Positions 39,032-52,148 of a stretch of 64,000 nt of DNA are shown here, one piece after another; position 1 is the first letter of the stretch; each line of letters begins with the position of its first letter. Source of the DNA: Callipepla californica brunnescens (Eukaryota > Chordata > Aves > Galliformes > Odontophoridae); contig JALIRH010000002.1 of NCBI GenBank assembly GCA_023055505.1, positions 36,155,733 to 36,219,732 of the forward strand. The letters are read 5' to 3'. The notes beneath the pieces were generated by a model. That model searched no databases. It was not told the DNA's origin and was given only the letters and a program-made list of their open reading frames with translations. Both the position numbers and the translations under genes were made by a program.

Positions 39032-39061
39032 TATTCAGAATATGTCAGCATATTCTGAATA
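39032..39061. repeat. perfect inverted repeat, 13-bp arms, 4-nt loop
   Basis: The arm at 39032-39044 is the exact reverse complement of 39049-39061, around a TCAG loop. It would form a stable hairpin on either strand. It lies about 70 bp past the ancient CR1-like element. Confidence 0.95.
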
Positions 39062-39549
39062 TCAAATATAAACACAAAATTGATGCTCTCAGGAAAAAAA
39101 AAAAAAAAACATTAAGCTTGTCCTTGTATCATGTGTTACTCAATTATACTGGTAAGAATAATTCATAACAGGACAGTTTTAAAATCCCCTCAGATAAGAT
39201 TACAGAATCGGGATTTTATTATACCTAATTATCAAGTGCATAAGTCTGGCCTTTTTTATTAAAATGCTATGCAAACGATAATATTTGTTTAAACTAAATG
39301 GATTAAAGTTACAGATGCTTAGGTCAGGTCTGTCAAGATAGAGTTCAATTCTGGACCAAAAGTTATTCATGTTGTCAAAAAGCTGATAGTTTTAACTTAA
39401 GCTTTCAAAACAAACCATTCTCAACTATAGTCAGGATCTGGAAAATAATACTCCCAAAAGATACATTTAAACAAAGGAAGGGAGAAGAAGATCCATAGAA
39501 TTAAATCCTTGGGAAAGCTCAAATAAAGGTTTTGCTGCACTACTCACAC

Positions 39550-39577
39550 AAAAAAAAAAAAAAAAAAAAAAAAAAAA
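39550..39577. repeat. poly(A) run, 28 nt
   Basis: An uninterrupted A-run preceded by CTCACAC and followed by GCCGGG. Confidence 0.95.
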
Positions 39578-42500
39578 GCCGGGAAGATAACAAGTAGTAC
39601 AAGTGGATAAAAAACCTGATTTGTACACCTCAGGTAGTTAAAGTTTCAGTATTTCTTCTGTAGGAAGATATTTTAATATTTCTTTTATATTTAAATGTGT
39701 ATACTTTTAACTAAAATGCTGTTTACCAACATCGATCTGCATCACTTTGTAAATTCTAAATTAAAGCCAAAACAAAAAGGTTAAAATTAAAATATCATTC
39801 CTGACCTCAAAGATCAATTGTTTGGCCTTTTTTAAACTTCCTGTTTTGCTGTATAGGAACTCTTCTTTATCACACTTGATTCAAGGAACATGCTATTATT
39901 GTTTTGCTTTGCTTTATTCCCCATCAGCAAAAAAACTACTGCACCTGAACAAGACTCTAAACCCCTTTTCCATGCATGTTTTCTCACAGAATAATCTGAC
40001 ATCAGTAGATTGTTTGCTTTTAACCCTGACATCCCTCTGACCTATTTTTGAAACAAATCTTATTTTAGGATGTCCTGACTCTGATACTAAATTGGAAACC
40101 CTGGTGTGAATTTTATAGAACACTATTTCCTTTTATAGAGGATGTTCACAGCTAATCTGTCATCGAAAGGGCAGACAGAGGCCAGAAGGCTAGGAAACCA
40201 AGACAGGTGGCCTAGCAGAAGCCTGAAACCTAAAGACTTTTTTGCTATTTTGCAGTAGATTGTGAGGAATCAGAGTATTTTCTCACTTCAGCTTGTTTTA
40301 TTAAAGCTACAGAAACATCTGTGCAACAGGATAGGGAAACACTGATCAGAAGAGCTTCCTTGCAGAACAGCTCTTCCTCCTGACAGAGACTGGAAGCACG
40401 TTCACCCTGTTACCCAAAGCTCCTCTCCCAGGAAATTACACAAGGAAATGAAGAACACAGGTTTATTCAGGCATCCCTAGTGACCACAAACATCACTTGC
40501 GCTTACCTGTTTTTAGCATACTTAAGAGACACAAGTGCTCCCTCTCATCCTATTAAGCTATCAATAATAATGTGGCTGCTTAAATTAATCTTCCATTAAG
40601 CATCACTCTTTTCAAACACTAGCAACTCATTAACTACAAGTCCTGTACGTCACCATCTGGCTCAATGCATGTGTGCCAGTGGCAATACTGTCCCCAAGCA
40701 GCCATAGGCACAAGGTCTAGGACTCCACACCTCCAGGAGGTACCTGGTACTTAGTGCCACGCTCCTTGTATCCTGATAAGGTGAAGTGATTCTGCAAACA
40801 AAATGTAGTTTGCCCTTGAGCAGGCAAGATAGAGTGGAGATAGGGGGCCTAAGTTTGTAGGAGTTATCTGGAACCTGAGACACCAGCAGAAACAGGTAAC
40901 ATAAATCCGCATGCAGCTACTGTGCCTAGATTGTGTCTAATTCTCTCAGGTGGTTCATTTAAGTATGAACTACAGATGGGATTTCTAATATGCAACACAA
41001 TATTTGTTATCAGTATGACCCAAATTATGCAGCAGAAATATTCTCTTGCCCCTGACTTTAATTAAAGGATGTGATGCAGCAGAAAGTACTGTTCTGAAGT
41101 CATAAAGCTGAGTCAACTTTAACACTTGAAAGCCAACCACATTCATGGCCAACTGTGCTGCCCCAGCATCAGCTCACTGTGTGCATGGGGTTTCCCCAGA
41201 ACACCACAATACTAAGGAACTCCCAAATGTGGATCAACAGCACATGTACTCCTTTTCCATGCCAGCCTTCTGTAGTACTGAAGGTCTTGTTTTAGTTGCC
41301 ACATTTGGCTGAAGGCGTTAGAAAAATTCCTCCTGAAGGCAGTACTTTACAGACTTAAGTAGAAGGCTTTATCTTGCATAACTGTGTCAGCTCAAACCAG
41401 AAGGGAGAAATACTGCTAAAGATACAACCCAGAGGAGTTAACGTACTGAAAACTTTCCCATTTTGAATGATACTCTTTTCAACTGTTACCTTATTACAGA
41501 CAAGCAGCAATATAATATTTGGGGAAGGGGCTTGCAAAGCATGGAAAAACATACATATTTTCTTTCTATGAGTGTATCTACAAATGAGATGGAAATACCT
41601 GTGTCAATAAAATAACTGCCGCTACACAAAATAACTGCACATCTTCATTTCTGTTCTCCCATTTAGCGCCCATAATACACAAATTTTTAATACAAATAAT
41701 ACACAGAATTAGCACAGAAGAATGAGACAGTATGCATACTTCAAGAAATTCCTGGTTTCCACTCCTGACAATAGCTCTGTCTTCTCTGACAGGTAAGATA
41801 TGCAGCTACACTGGCTTCAGTTTTCTCACAGTTCATAGTCCACAATCCCAAAATCTATCAAAATCTGCATGTAAAAAGAGAAGATGTCAAGATTTAAATG
41901 AAAAATAAATGATCTTACTACTCCATTTTTCTACACTACTTGTAAGCAGGTTCTCCCAGGAGTATCATTAATTCTTAGAAGGGCCACCTTGAACTTTTCA
42001 TTCTGGATTTCTGTTAATAGTGCTAAATTAGGTATTATATATATATGAAAAGTGCAGCAAAACTCTAAAAATGCATCTTCTTAGTCAGTAGTAACTTCTG
42101 CTTTTAGCTCGGGAGGTTTGTGTACAAGAGTAAGGCGGCTGGCAGAGATGGAAGACAAATTTTATAAACTTGAGAAACATGACTTGATCCATAATTGCTG
42201 AATAATTGTTACTGTCTCTCCTCCCATTGGCCCTACACTCAATGTTCTGCACAAACATTCTTAACTCCTCTTTAAAGTAGAAGTAACAGTTATAATCAAC
42301 AGATTGTGCTTTGATACTAGATTTGCTGAATTGTGTATTGGTGTTGTCCTATTTTATGTTAAATGTGTTACCTTGAAATACATTTTCAAACAAGTTAAAT
42401 ATAATATTCAAGTAATTATATCCTCATATGGGGTTAGCATATCCCTTGTTAATTAGAATAGTCCCCAAATACAACTCTGCCAAATATTTTAGCTCTGGAG

Positions 42501-44511
42501 CCTGTGAGCCCCCAAGCTATCATCAGCTCCACAAGTTTCTTAATTTACACCTGCTGAGATAGGATCAACAGACTCGGGTTTGGCTAAATGAAATTTGTTT
42601 AGATTACAGACTGACACTGCCTACATATGGGTGTACACATCAGGACAAATAGACACCACAGGTGGCCACTATTCAAATGAAGAACATTACAGAAAATTGG
42701 CTGGGTAACAGAAAATAACAGAAAACAAATGAAGGTATACAAGACAAGCATTTACACTTACTGTATTTCAAATAATACAAAAGAAATTTTGCCAGATTCA
42801 GAGTTAGGGTAAGCATTATAAAGCTCTTTAAAGATACGGTGTTATAGTGAAACACGTATGTCCGTGTGAGAATAGTCAGTTTTGAAAGCTTTGGTCCATG
42901 TGTTAACTGGCAATTTTAGTTTAGTTGTATCAATTTAGTGCCTTACTTTCAAGAGACCAAGCATTTATTTTCGAGAAGAACTAATCAAATGCCGCTGAGA
43001 GTACTTTAAAATTAATAGAAATTTTACCTCTTAATTTCTTATTAATAAGCTTTAACTTGAAAGTTAATTTTCAGTGAAGCTTTCTAGTTGAAAGCTATTT
43101 GTATATTATTTGTTATTTTTTATAATCATTTCCAGAAAATAGTTTACCAATATGAAAATAAAAAAAGAAAGAAAGAAAAAAGGCAAAAAAAAAAAAGGTT
43201 TTGTTTTTAAATGGAGACAGATATTGTAATATCCTAAAGAAATCCACATTACATAAATCCTTGCTTATTTCTGCCAAGGCATCCGTGACGAAAAGAACTA
43301 AACTAATTCAATATGAAATATTTGAGTTACACTTAAGGAAGCGTACTCTTCATTTGCACTGTATCCAAATTAAGTATTCAATTGCAATTGGTCCTGGCAG
43401 ATACTTGATTATCTCATTAGTTTTCTACTATGGATCAACTGCCCTGCTTGATTCAGAGAATTGCTCCCTACTGCAATGTATTTAAGTGAAATTGGCAACT
43501 AGGGACATAATATAGTAACCTGATGTCATGAGAGTTAAAATTTAAAAAATTACAGAGCTTTTAGTTGAGAAAACAACAAGTAAATCTTGAAGCAAGCTAA
43601 TTACATTTTCTTCTATTTTCTCACCAGTTAGAACCTTCCTTCCTTGTCCGAGGTGCACACAGATTATCAGGTCTGTGTGTGCTTTTAGGATTAACTGTGC
43701 TCATGGCAATACCATTGCCTTCAGGAGACAGGAAGAGTTTGCACAGCCCAAGTACAGCTTTTCCATGTTCCTTTTCTCATGCACAAAACAGTACACAGCC
43801 ATTTGATTTCCAATGATTGCTGCCTGCACGTCCACCTACAGCTATAATTATAGCTCACAGTAGAGCTTACCAGATAAGGTGAGCATCTCCTGCTCTGACA
43901 TATAATAAACTGAATGAAATACAGTAAGTGACCTCAGTTTCTCAATCTGTTCACTGAGCATGACTGACTATCAAAGAATTCACAGATACACGGCACTGCA
44001 GTGTAAAGAAAAACATCCTTGATGGGCAGTTAACAGCAGTGGATTAGAACCATCATATTTATCCCTGTCATTCACAAATTATTTTTTTTTTATATATAAA
44101 GAACTGTTTCTGAAGTGATGCTACAACCATGAGGACATGCCCTCTTCCATTCAACACCTTGCATTTTACTAGTAAGGTAACTCTATGAAAGACTGAAGAC
44201 AAACAGATATAAGAAGCAATTCCTTTAAAAGGAACTAAGTAGCAGAAAACAATTATCCAATACATTTTTCACAGGAAAAAAAATGCGAAAGATGCTTTTT
44301 AAATTATTTTTATGCACATAAATACACACAGAAAACTCTTGTGACACTTCATTTTGCTCTATAAAGGACTCAAAATCTCATTCCTCCTCTTTACTAACTA
44401 CAAATCACAATGCAGACAACAGTTTTCAAGACATTAGTCATGCTATATAACTGAACTGTGAAATCCAAACCAATTTTGTTTGGACAATTTCTCACTTGTT
44501 GCACTTGCTCA

Positions 44512-44556
44512 ATGATTGTACAAGATGAGCTTAACGGTCTTTTTCAACCTTAATTT
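44512..44556 (+). mobile_element. possible CR1 3' terminal scrap
   Basis: GTACAAGATGAGCTTAACGG followed by TCTTTTTCAACCTTAAT resembles the last 45 bp of CR1. The match is short and diverged. Confidence 0.4.
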
Positions 44557-44984
44557 CAACCTTAACGTCACTCTAAGTTTGCAGAGAAGACTGTGCAGTA
44601 GATGAGTTTAGCTTTCTAACTACACACGATAGAGATGGGCGAATTTAGACATGCTTTGAGGACAAGGTGTGGCCCTGAATGCATGATTTTTTAATTAAAA
44701 TATTAATATCAAAATATTAATAATAATGTAAATGCTATTATAACACTGAGTAATGGAAAGCATGTTACAAGATGAGTAGACAGTTATTAAACATCACATG
44801 GCTATCATCATGAAATAATATAGGAGCAACTTATCAAACTGATTTCCACCAAATTGTCTGTCATCGCATGAACTACACAGCTCCTTCTCTACCACTAGCA
44901 AGGGCAGGTGCTCTTGGGAGGATGAGGAACATCTTAGGCTAATGACAGCTGCTGGTGAATGAACAGCATTGAACTGCATCAGGT

Positions 44985-45207
44985 AAGGGTCAGGTTGGAG
45001 GTTAGGAAAAGGTTCTTCACCAGAGGGTGGTCAGGATCTGGAACAGGCTCCACATGGCAGCAATCACGGTCCCAAGCTGCCAGAGTTCAGAGTGTTTAGA
45101 CAAGACTCTGTCATGTGGTCTCATTTTTGGGCAGTCTTGTGTGGAGCCAGAAGTTTGACTCAGTGATACTTAACAGGTTGCTTACAACTGAATATTTTCA
45201 ATTCTGT
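44985..45207 (+). mobile_element. CR1 LINE 3' end
   Basis: The sequence has GGTCAGGTTGGAGGTTAGGA, then AAAGGTTCTTCACCAGAGGG, GATCTGGAACAGGCTCCACA and TTGTGTGGAGCCAGAAGTTT, and a degenerated terminal block ending near AATTCTG. Same lineage and order as other CR1 tails. Confidence 0.88.
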
Positions 45208-48200
45208 CAAATGTGGAAGATGGCTGAGAGGGCTGAGTACCTGCGATTAACCCTGGAGGAAGTGAAAGGGAAGGTGGTGGAGCTGTTTGATGTACAGCTG
45301 GGTGAGGAGAAAGCCTGCAAGTAGATGAAGGACAGGAGCTCCCTGAGAACATTTAGACATCGTACCAAGCTGTATTATCATATGTATATCATATACACAT
45401 GCAGTCTCTTGTTAACTGTGCCTTCACTGCTGGACCCGGCAAAGGAAATACATGTAACAGAAATGGTGCATCTCTAAATTTTGTGCCTGCTAAAACATTT
45501 CAAAATGACAGTCTTGAAACAGTATTTGGTCATACAATATTTCATATTGCAATGCAATTGCCTTCACAACAATACAATTCTACTTGCATTGAAAAAAGCT
45601 AAGAAAGTACTTTCTAATTACACTTAATGTCGGAGGAAAATAAATTGAGATAATTCATTTTGTCTTATGGCCAAGCAGAACATCTGATCAGCACTTTTAC
45701 TGTAAAGCTTTACATTTTAAAACCTCTGTCGCCACATCTAGTTCTCAATCTCTCTTCAAGTATCACATGCAAACACACATTGCTCATCTAAGGTCTCCTA
45801 TCTATTTTATATAGGAAAATTGTCAACTTGGATGTCACACGTTCTTCTTCATGTAAGCCAATATGACCTCTGTTTTGTTTCACAGCAGCTTTGCTGACCC
45901 AGATCATTAAGAGCATGAAGAAAAAAAATAAGAAGTATAGATACTGTATTTTATTTCACTCTGAAGGGAACCAGACTTGCAATTTCAATTACCACATCTC
46001 AACTCCCCACAGAGGAAGAGCAGCTGCTCAAAGTGGTCTACATCATTTATAACCCATAGTATTGTGAGATACGTAATTTGGTTCACACACCAGTGTAACT
46101 TCAAGACTATTCCCTTACTCATTTATTGTTACCAGTTATTATTTGCTTTATTACTTTATTAAACTGCATTTGTAGTATTTTAACAGAGATTCACCTGTTG
46201 CTCTCTGGCTCTTCCTCCAAATTACTAGGGCTATTTTTACTCCAGTTATCCTTGTAGTGTTTTCAGCCCTTGCCACATGGATAAAATTTATTAAATAAGT
46301 AAAATCTATATTCATTCAATTCACTCCTCAAACTACAACATAAAGACACAGGACCACATAAGGATTTTGTCTAAAGCAACTTATACATATATAGGTGAAG
46401 ACATTCATAACTATCCTTAACTGTAATTTAACAATGGGATCATATCTCCTTAATAGAAAGAAACATACAACATCAGAGGTTCTGATATCATTTAGATCTA
46501 TCTATTGTTTCTCTCTAAAAGAACCAACCACTGACTGCTCACAAAGGAAATCAGATCTATTTAACTAAATTCATTCTTGGAACATCTTTTCGCTTTCTTT
46601 TAATTGTATTATTCTCTAACTGCTTATAATGCAATGTCTGTTTGTTTTAATGCCTTTCACGTTATTAAAGTGAGGTCAAATAGCTTCAAACTCAACAGGT
46701 CAGGCTTTCTCTGAAGAAAAAATACTGTTTGTCCTTTTCTATTCCAAGAATTGTGCTCCAAGATTGAAAAAATGTAAAACGTGTCAAACTGTAAAATGTC
46801 ATGATTACTTTCACCAAGTTACTTAAGAGTTTTTCCACCAGTTCCAACAGCATGATATTTAAAAAATTTGAGCTAATCCTCTTTAAAATCTCACTATACC
46901 CATCATTATAAGGCTATTAAATGCCTAATACAGACAGCAGCCAATTACATTCCCTTCTGCCTAGCCTTTTCCCTCAATTACTTTCTGTATTTCTGTGCTA
47001 TTATTTTTTGCATTAGCAATCTTTTCTCACTGCTTTTTATTTGAGAACCTATAAATACAGCACAGTGTCTCAGCAGACAGAGTTCTCATTCTTGCTAGAA
47101 GAAGGAAAACTTGTTTGGCAAACGCACTTTCCAAGTTTTGACAATCAGAGTTAAAACTGACACTGTTTGCCTTCCTGCCATCAAGGATAGCGGAGGTAAA
47201 CTTTGGAAATCAGTTTGTTTCTCTTGCATTAGAGTGAATCATGAGAGCTCCTGGAGGTTACAGATATTGGAAAAGACCTGTAATTCCTGTGTGCTACTGT
47301 AGTTCTATTTTAGGTAGTATGAAAAGTCAAGTTAATGTGGTTTGTTTATATGAGACATCTCAATGCTTTTGTTGTTATTCATCACTTGGCACAAAGGGAA
47401 GCTTGGAGTATTTCCAGACAGTCCACAGACCAGAGTAATTTCACATAACACTTGAGACAGCTGAAGAGGTAGCAGTAGCAGGGAGGAGTTTATCTAGCTC
47501 AGACACTGAGATTCACTTCCCTCAAGAACTCTTTAGATCTATGATAAATTCAATTCCAAAAAGAGCTATCTATATAGTATGAGCAAGCCCATATTCCAGC
47601 CAAGAGCCAGTTGCTGCTTCACAAGGCTGCAGGTCTTCAGTACCTCCCGTGTCACTTCTGCTACTCTCAAACAGCACACCTCAAGTGACACTAGGCTCTT
47701 AAGTTTGGGTAATGAATTCATTTAATGAAGAATACATTGAAAACCTTCAAAGAATATCTCAGAGGCAGAAGATGAGAACACAGTAAACAGGAAAGATTAC
47801 AAGCTTTTCCAAAACTTAGAGACACACCATGGCCTTATTGCTGATGTAAATTCAAAGACTAATTTAAAGGTAATCTTCCTGGCACCCAGTTATAAAATGT
47901 TTGAAATACTGTTCAGTTATTACCACACTTTGACCCTTGGTGGAGGTAAAGATTCTCTAAATTATGAATAGAAATTTATATTGTAAGATACTGAAAACCG
48001 AAAAAGCATCTGAAAAGATTAGTACATTCCACAGTATATGCTTGACTACAAAGTCACTTTGTTAAGCTTCTTTCCGTGAAACAGGAGCACAGTTTTGCAC
48101 ATGGGAAGATCCTTTTTGGATCTCTAACCTCAGTAAAACACAAGAACATTCAAATTGACAAAAGGGTAACGGGCTTAAAAGCTTCCCAAGTAAATCTTGA

Positions 48201-49394
48201 AAATGTATTTATTTTGGTTACAGATCATCAGCAACATCTAGATTCTAACAAACAAACAAAAAAGAATTGCCACTAATGGCAGCAGCACTATGACAGAGGT
48301 GAGCAATAATCTTGCTATGATCACTGAAAACCAACATGAAAGGCACATTGCTTGTTACTCACAACAACAGCTGGCAGTATTTTCTGAAGGTACTGGATGG
48401 TGGAGTGAGCAATGCAGGAAACAGAGCAGTGAAAGCAACAGGTCTTCTCCAAGATAAAGGAAACAGCTTAGTTGCCAGGCTGCTCACCAGAAGCTGCAAA
48501 CAGTGTAGGTTACAGAGCAAGAGCCCAGGAAATTACTTAAATTCCATTTAAGGGAACGTTCTCATTTTATATGCACTGCCAGCCACACTTGTCAGCAGCA
48601 GACCACAATTAAAGGAGACTAACACAATGGAAAGTGCAGCAGTGACAGCAGAGCAGCAAGGTCCTAAGCTGCAGCCAGTGAAGATTTGCTCAAACACAAC
48701 AGTCATGGGCACAGAAATAAAGGAAAAAACCTACTTACCTTTGGAATACCTCAGGTATGCAGGGGTCTCTGGCAAGATACTCTTCCCTCCACTGCCAGCC
48801 CTTAAATGAGCACTCTGCATGCACCTGAGCTCTCCTGGGTTTGCCCTATCTCTCCACCAGCTGCTCCATCCCTGTTTCAAACCCTGACTTAGCATTTCCA
48901 CTACTCAGTGCAGCCAATACTTTTTCCTATGTGAGGCAATAATATTGCAATGTTGTATAAAGTAAAAAGATGTATCGTTAGTATGTAAATCCAAATGAAA
49001 ACAGAATAAACAAATTGATTTTGGATTAGGAAGAGCAGTCAGGTGTAAAAGATGTCCCCCTGCTGAAGTTTAGGACTGATGTAGCTATTTTCTGCAATAT
49101 TTGGGTTACGTGCACACAGCAAGTTTTATGAAGGCCACCTGGGAACTGTAAAATAAAATTCATGTCCAAGGATGTGTGTTGTTGCCAGAGACTTTATACA
49201 AATAGAGGAAACAGAGCAATTGTGTCAAGGCAGTCAGGCAACAGAACAAGTCTGAACATGTCATCTGTGTTACGGCTGCAGGCAGCTCCTCTACAGCAGT
49301 AAGCCCCTACTGAATGAACTGTTAGTAGGAGGTCTGTTTTGGCAGCAATAGGTAGTCATTCCAAATTAGCCTAGGTATACTGAGTGCTTCTATG
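45208..49394. other. intergenic, no gene recognised
   Basis: AT-rich. A short frame at about 45223-45324 directly after a CR1 tail is discussed in the findings. Other frames (45977-46162, 48076-48276) are unremarkable. Confidence 0.45.
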
Positions 49395-49612
49395 AGGAGG
49401 GGTTGAGGGAGCTGAGACTGATCAATTGGAAAAGAGAATGCTCAGGGAGGTCTCATTAATGCACATGAAATGGAAGATGCTAAGAGGACAGAGCCAGGCT
49501 CTGTTCAGTGTTGCCCAGTGCAAGAGGACACAAACTGTAACTCAGGAGGTTCCCTCTGAATGCCAGATAGCATTTCTGCGCTGCACAGGTGGCTGAGAAC
49601 TGGTACAAGTTG
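49395..49612 (+). mobile_element. CR1 LINE, internal 3' part
   Basis: GAGGAGGGGTTGAGGGAGCT, ACAGAGCCAGGCTCTGTTCA, GTGCCCAGTGCAAGAGG-like words and TGGCTGAGAACTGGTACAAG follow the order of the CR1 3' UTR region. The end is truncated. Confidence 0.7.
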
Positions 49613-49615
49613 GCC

Positions 49616-50098
49616 AGAAAAATCACAGAATAGCCCAAGCTAGAAGAGTCCCATAAGGATCGTTGTGTCCAACTCCTAGCTTACAGCAGCCATACATTTT
49701 CTTTTCCTGCCTAACCTCTAGAAGAACCCTGTTCAGCCAAGCAGTCCTTCTGCCCCACCTGCTTGACTTCCAACCTTTGGGAATTGCCTGTTCCTGTGCT
49801 CTTAGGAGGTAGCACTTGAAGTGACCAGTACTGATGGATCCAATGCCTTCAAAACCAGTTTTTCATGGGACTACAGTAACTAGTTCCCTTAGCAGCTTAA
49901 AATCTGCTCCCCCCAAATCCAAGGCTAAAGGTTTGGTAGCAGTTTTCCTTCTATCACCAAAGGCTTCGGAATTGCCTCCTTGGAGATCTTCAGCAGCTGC
50001 CTGGACATGGACCTGGGCCTGAGTGTCCTTGCCGGACTGGGACTTGGGCCTAATGGAACTAGAAGACCCTTCCAACCTCAACCATGCTGTGATTCTGT
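49616..50098. mobile_element. composite of opposing CR1 pieces
   Basis: The left edge (about 49618-49685) is a minus-strand CR1 terminus: ATCACAGAATAGCCCAAGCT, then TTGTGTCCAACTCCTAGC. The right edge (about 49978-50098) is a plus-strand terminus: CTTGGAGATCTTCAGCAGCT, GCCTGGACATGGACCTGGGC, CCCTTCCAACCTCAACCATG, then CTGTGATTCTGTAA. The middle has weaker CR1-like words. Either two elements meet tail-out or an inverted copy was formed. Confidence 0.65.
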
Positions 50099-51044
50099 AA
50101 ATCCAGATAGCTCTCCCTGGCTGGCAGAAACACTGAAGTAGTTAAGAATGTTTGTGCTCAGTTCATCCCTGAAGAGTTATAGGTGTCTGTCAAAAGAAAT
50201 AACACGGTGTCACATCAGATCACTTACATCCCACTAATGCCAGATTTATTCAGAAAACGAGAAAGTGGTCTGCTCTCTGCTTCTAAGCACAGATTACACA
50301 CAGTGCAATATTTCATCAGTTCTAGAGGGAAGTGCTGTGAAAACCCAGTCTTTCAGTGGTAGCTACTTCTCTGACTCCAGGACTCTCTCTGACCTGGAAA
50401 TCAATTTAAATGTATAAAGATGAAGTGGGAGTTTTGAAAAACAAAGCCTATTTCTCCATATATTCCTACCAGAACAGACCACAAATAACTACATAAGCTC
50501 CCTTACATAAATACACTAAACCACACTTTCATCTTAAAAAATGCTAGCTTATTTTCCATGAGTTAAATAGTTCTCTGCAGGTTTAACTAATTGAATACCC
50601 CATTCATCAAGAAAAGGTGCTTATAACAAACAGCTGTTGTATTCCAACTCAATGGTGAATTAAATCTGTTCCTTTTAAAGCATGCTCAGCACATTGTGAA
50701 TCAAAATTCTCACAACGATACTGATGTTTTTGTAATGCTACACTTTCTGACATCATACTCAACTCAAAAATATGAAAAACTGATACACTGCATTAGTCTG
50801 ATGACAATGCTGCTTCCTATTTCTCACAGAAAACACCTGAGGATTTCACTTTTGATTTTATGCAAGTGGCTGTGCAAGGATATTTTGATAGAATATGCAT
50901 GTAATCGTAGATTCATTCATAGTAACCGACAAAAGTGATAACTTTCAAAGCATGAAAAAAAAATTAAGATTACACAGCCTTACTGTGCTTCACACTCTTG
51001 TCCCATAAGTAATACCATTCTGTGTATTTGAAACCAGAATTTGT
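50099..51044. other. intergenic, nothing recognised
   Basis: AT-rich spacer between CR1 copies; no gene. Confidence 0.45.
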
Positions 51045-51112
51045 ATTGTATCAGTCAGTTTTGATACTGTATCTCACAGTATCCTTATGGACAAAATGCC
51101 CATCATAGAGCT

Positions 51113-51151
<39 letters not shown>

Positions 51152-52148
51152 TGGAATGGGTGAACACTTTGCTGACAGGTTGGGCTCAAAGAATTATAGT
51201 TAGTGGGGTTATACTGCTGGTGTCCAGTCACTGGTGGAGTTCCAAAGGGCTCCATTTTAAAGCCAGCTCTCTTTTGTTTTTGTTAATGACTTGGATACAG
51301 GGTTTGAAGGTTTTCAACCTCAGTTTGTGGACAGCCCTAATTTAGGAGGAACATTTGACTCCCTTGAGGAGGCCTTGCAGAGAGATCTTGACTAATTGGA
51401 AGGCTCAACAATCACCAACTGCATGGAGTTTAATGAGAGCAAATGTTACACTCTGCACATAGGATGGGCCAGCCCCAGATATATGTACAGACTAGGGGAT
51501 GAGAGGCTGGAAATAAGCCCATTTATATGGGATGTGGGAGTTATGGTTCGCAGCAATTTGGACACGAGTCAGCAGTATGCCCTAGCAGCCAAAAAGACAG
51601 ATTGCAACCTTGGGTTGCACCAGGCCCAGCACTACCACCGAGCAAGGGAAAAGACTGTCCACTCTACTCTGTGCTGTACGGCCTCACCTCCAGCACTGGT
51701 CACAGTTTGGGTGCCACAACATAAGGACATAAAACTATTAGAGAATGTCTAAAGGAGAGCTACAAAGACGGTGAAGGGTCTAGAAGGCAAGATGTGTGAG
51801 GAGCAGCTACGCTCCCTTGGTTTGTTCAGCCCAGAGCAGAGGGGATGCTCATGGTGGCGGCAGCATCTCCCAGGGAGCGAAGGGGCAGCGCTGAGCTCTG
51901 CTCTGTGTGACAGCCACAGGGCCCGAGGGAACGGCATGGAGCTGTGTCAGGGGAGGGGCAGCTGGGGGTGAGGGACAGCTCTGCACCACAGGGCGGTGGG
52001 CATGGAACAGGATGCCCAGTGGTCACATCACTGAGCTGCTGGAGTTCACACACAGGGTTTGATTTTGGATAGTTGTGTAGAGCAAGGAGTTGGATGCAGT
52101 GATTCCTAAGGGGATACTGCAACTATGGATATACTATGATTCTATGAA
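51045..52148 (+). mobile_element. CR1 LINE, RT part through 3' end
   Basis: Coverage runs from within the reverse-transcriptase region to the 3' end. Early frames read DTVSHSILMDK-like sequence (about 51065-51100), then after a TA run the block ending in WAQRIIVSGV. Further on are CMEFNESKCYTLHIGWASP and MYRLGDERLE (51420-51510), then KGLEGKMCEEQLRSLGLFS (51771-51830). The 3' end carries GGGTTTGATTTTGGATAGTT and ACTATGATTCTATGAA. Frameshifts, a stop and the TA insertion make it inactive. Confidence 0.92.
51117..51147. repeat. (AT)n microsatellite, 31 bp, inside a CR1
   Basis: A pure AT run interrupts the CR1 ORF2 sequence between the DTVSHS-like block and the downstream block of RT-region codons. 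Confidence 0.95.

Larger units (their letters stand above)
38966..44984. other. intergenic, no gene recognised
   Basis: 6 kb of AT-rich DNA. It includes a perfect 13-bp inverted repeat (39032-39061), a 28-nt A-run (39550-39577), an A/GAAA-rich patch (43158-43198) and a possible tiny CR1 tail (44512-44556). No coding sequence is supported. Confidence 0.45.

Noticed and set aside
51396..51752. 118-codon plus-strand frame
   Set aside because: It is the C-terminal part of CR1 ORF2, not a host gene.
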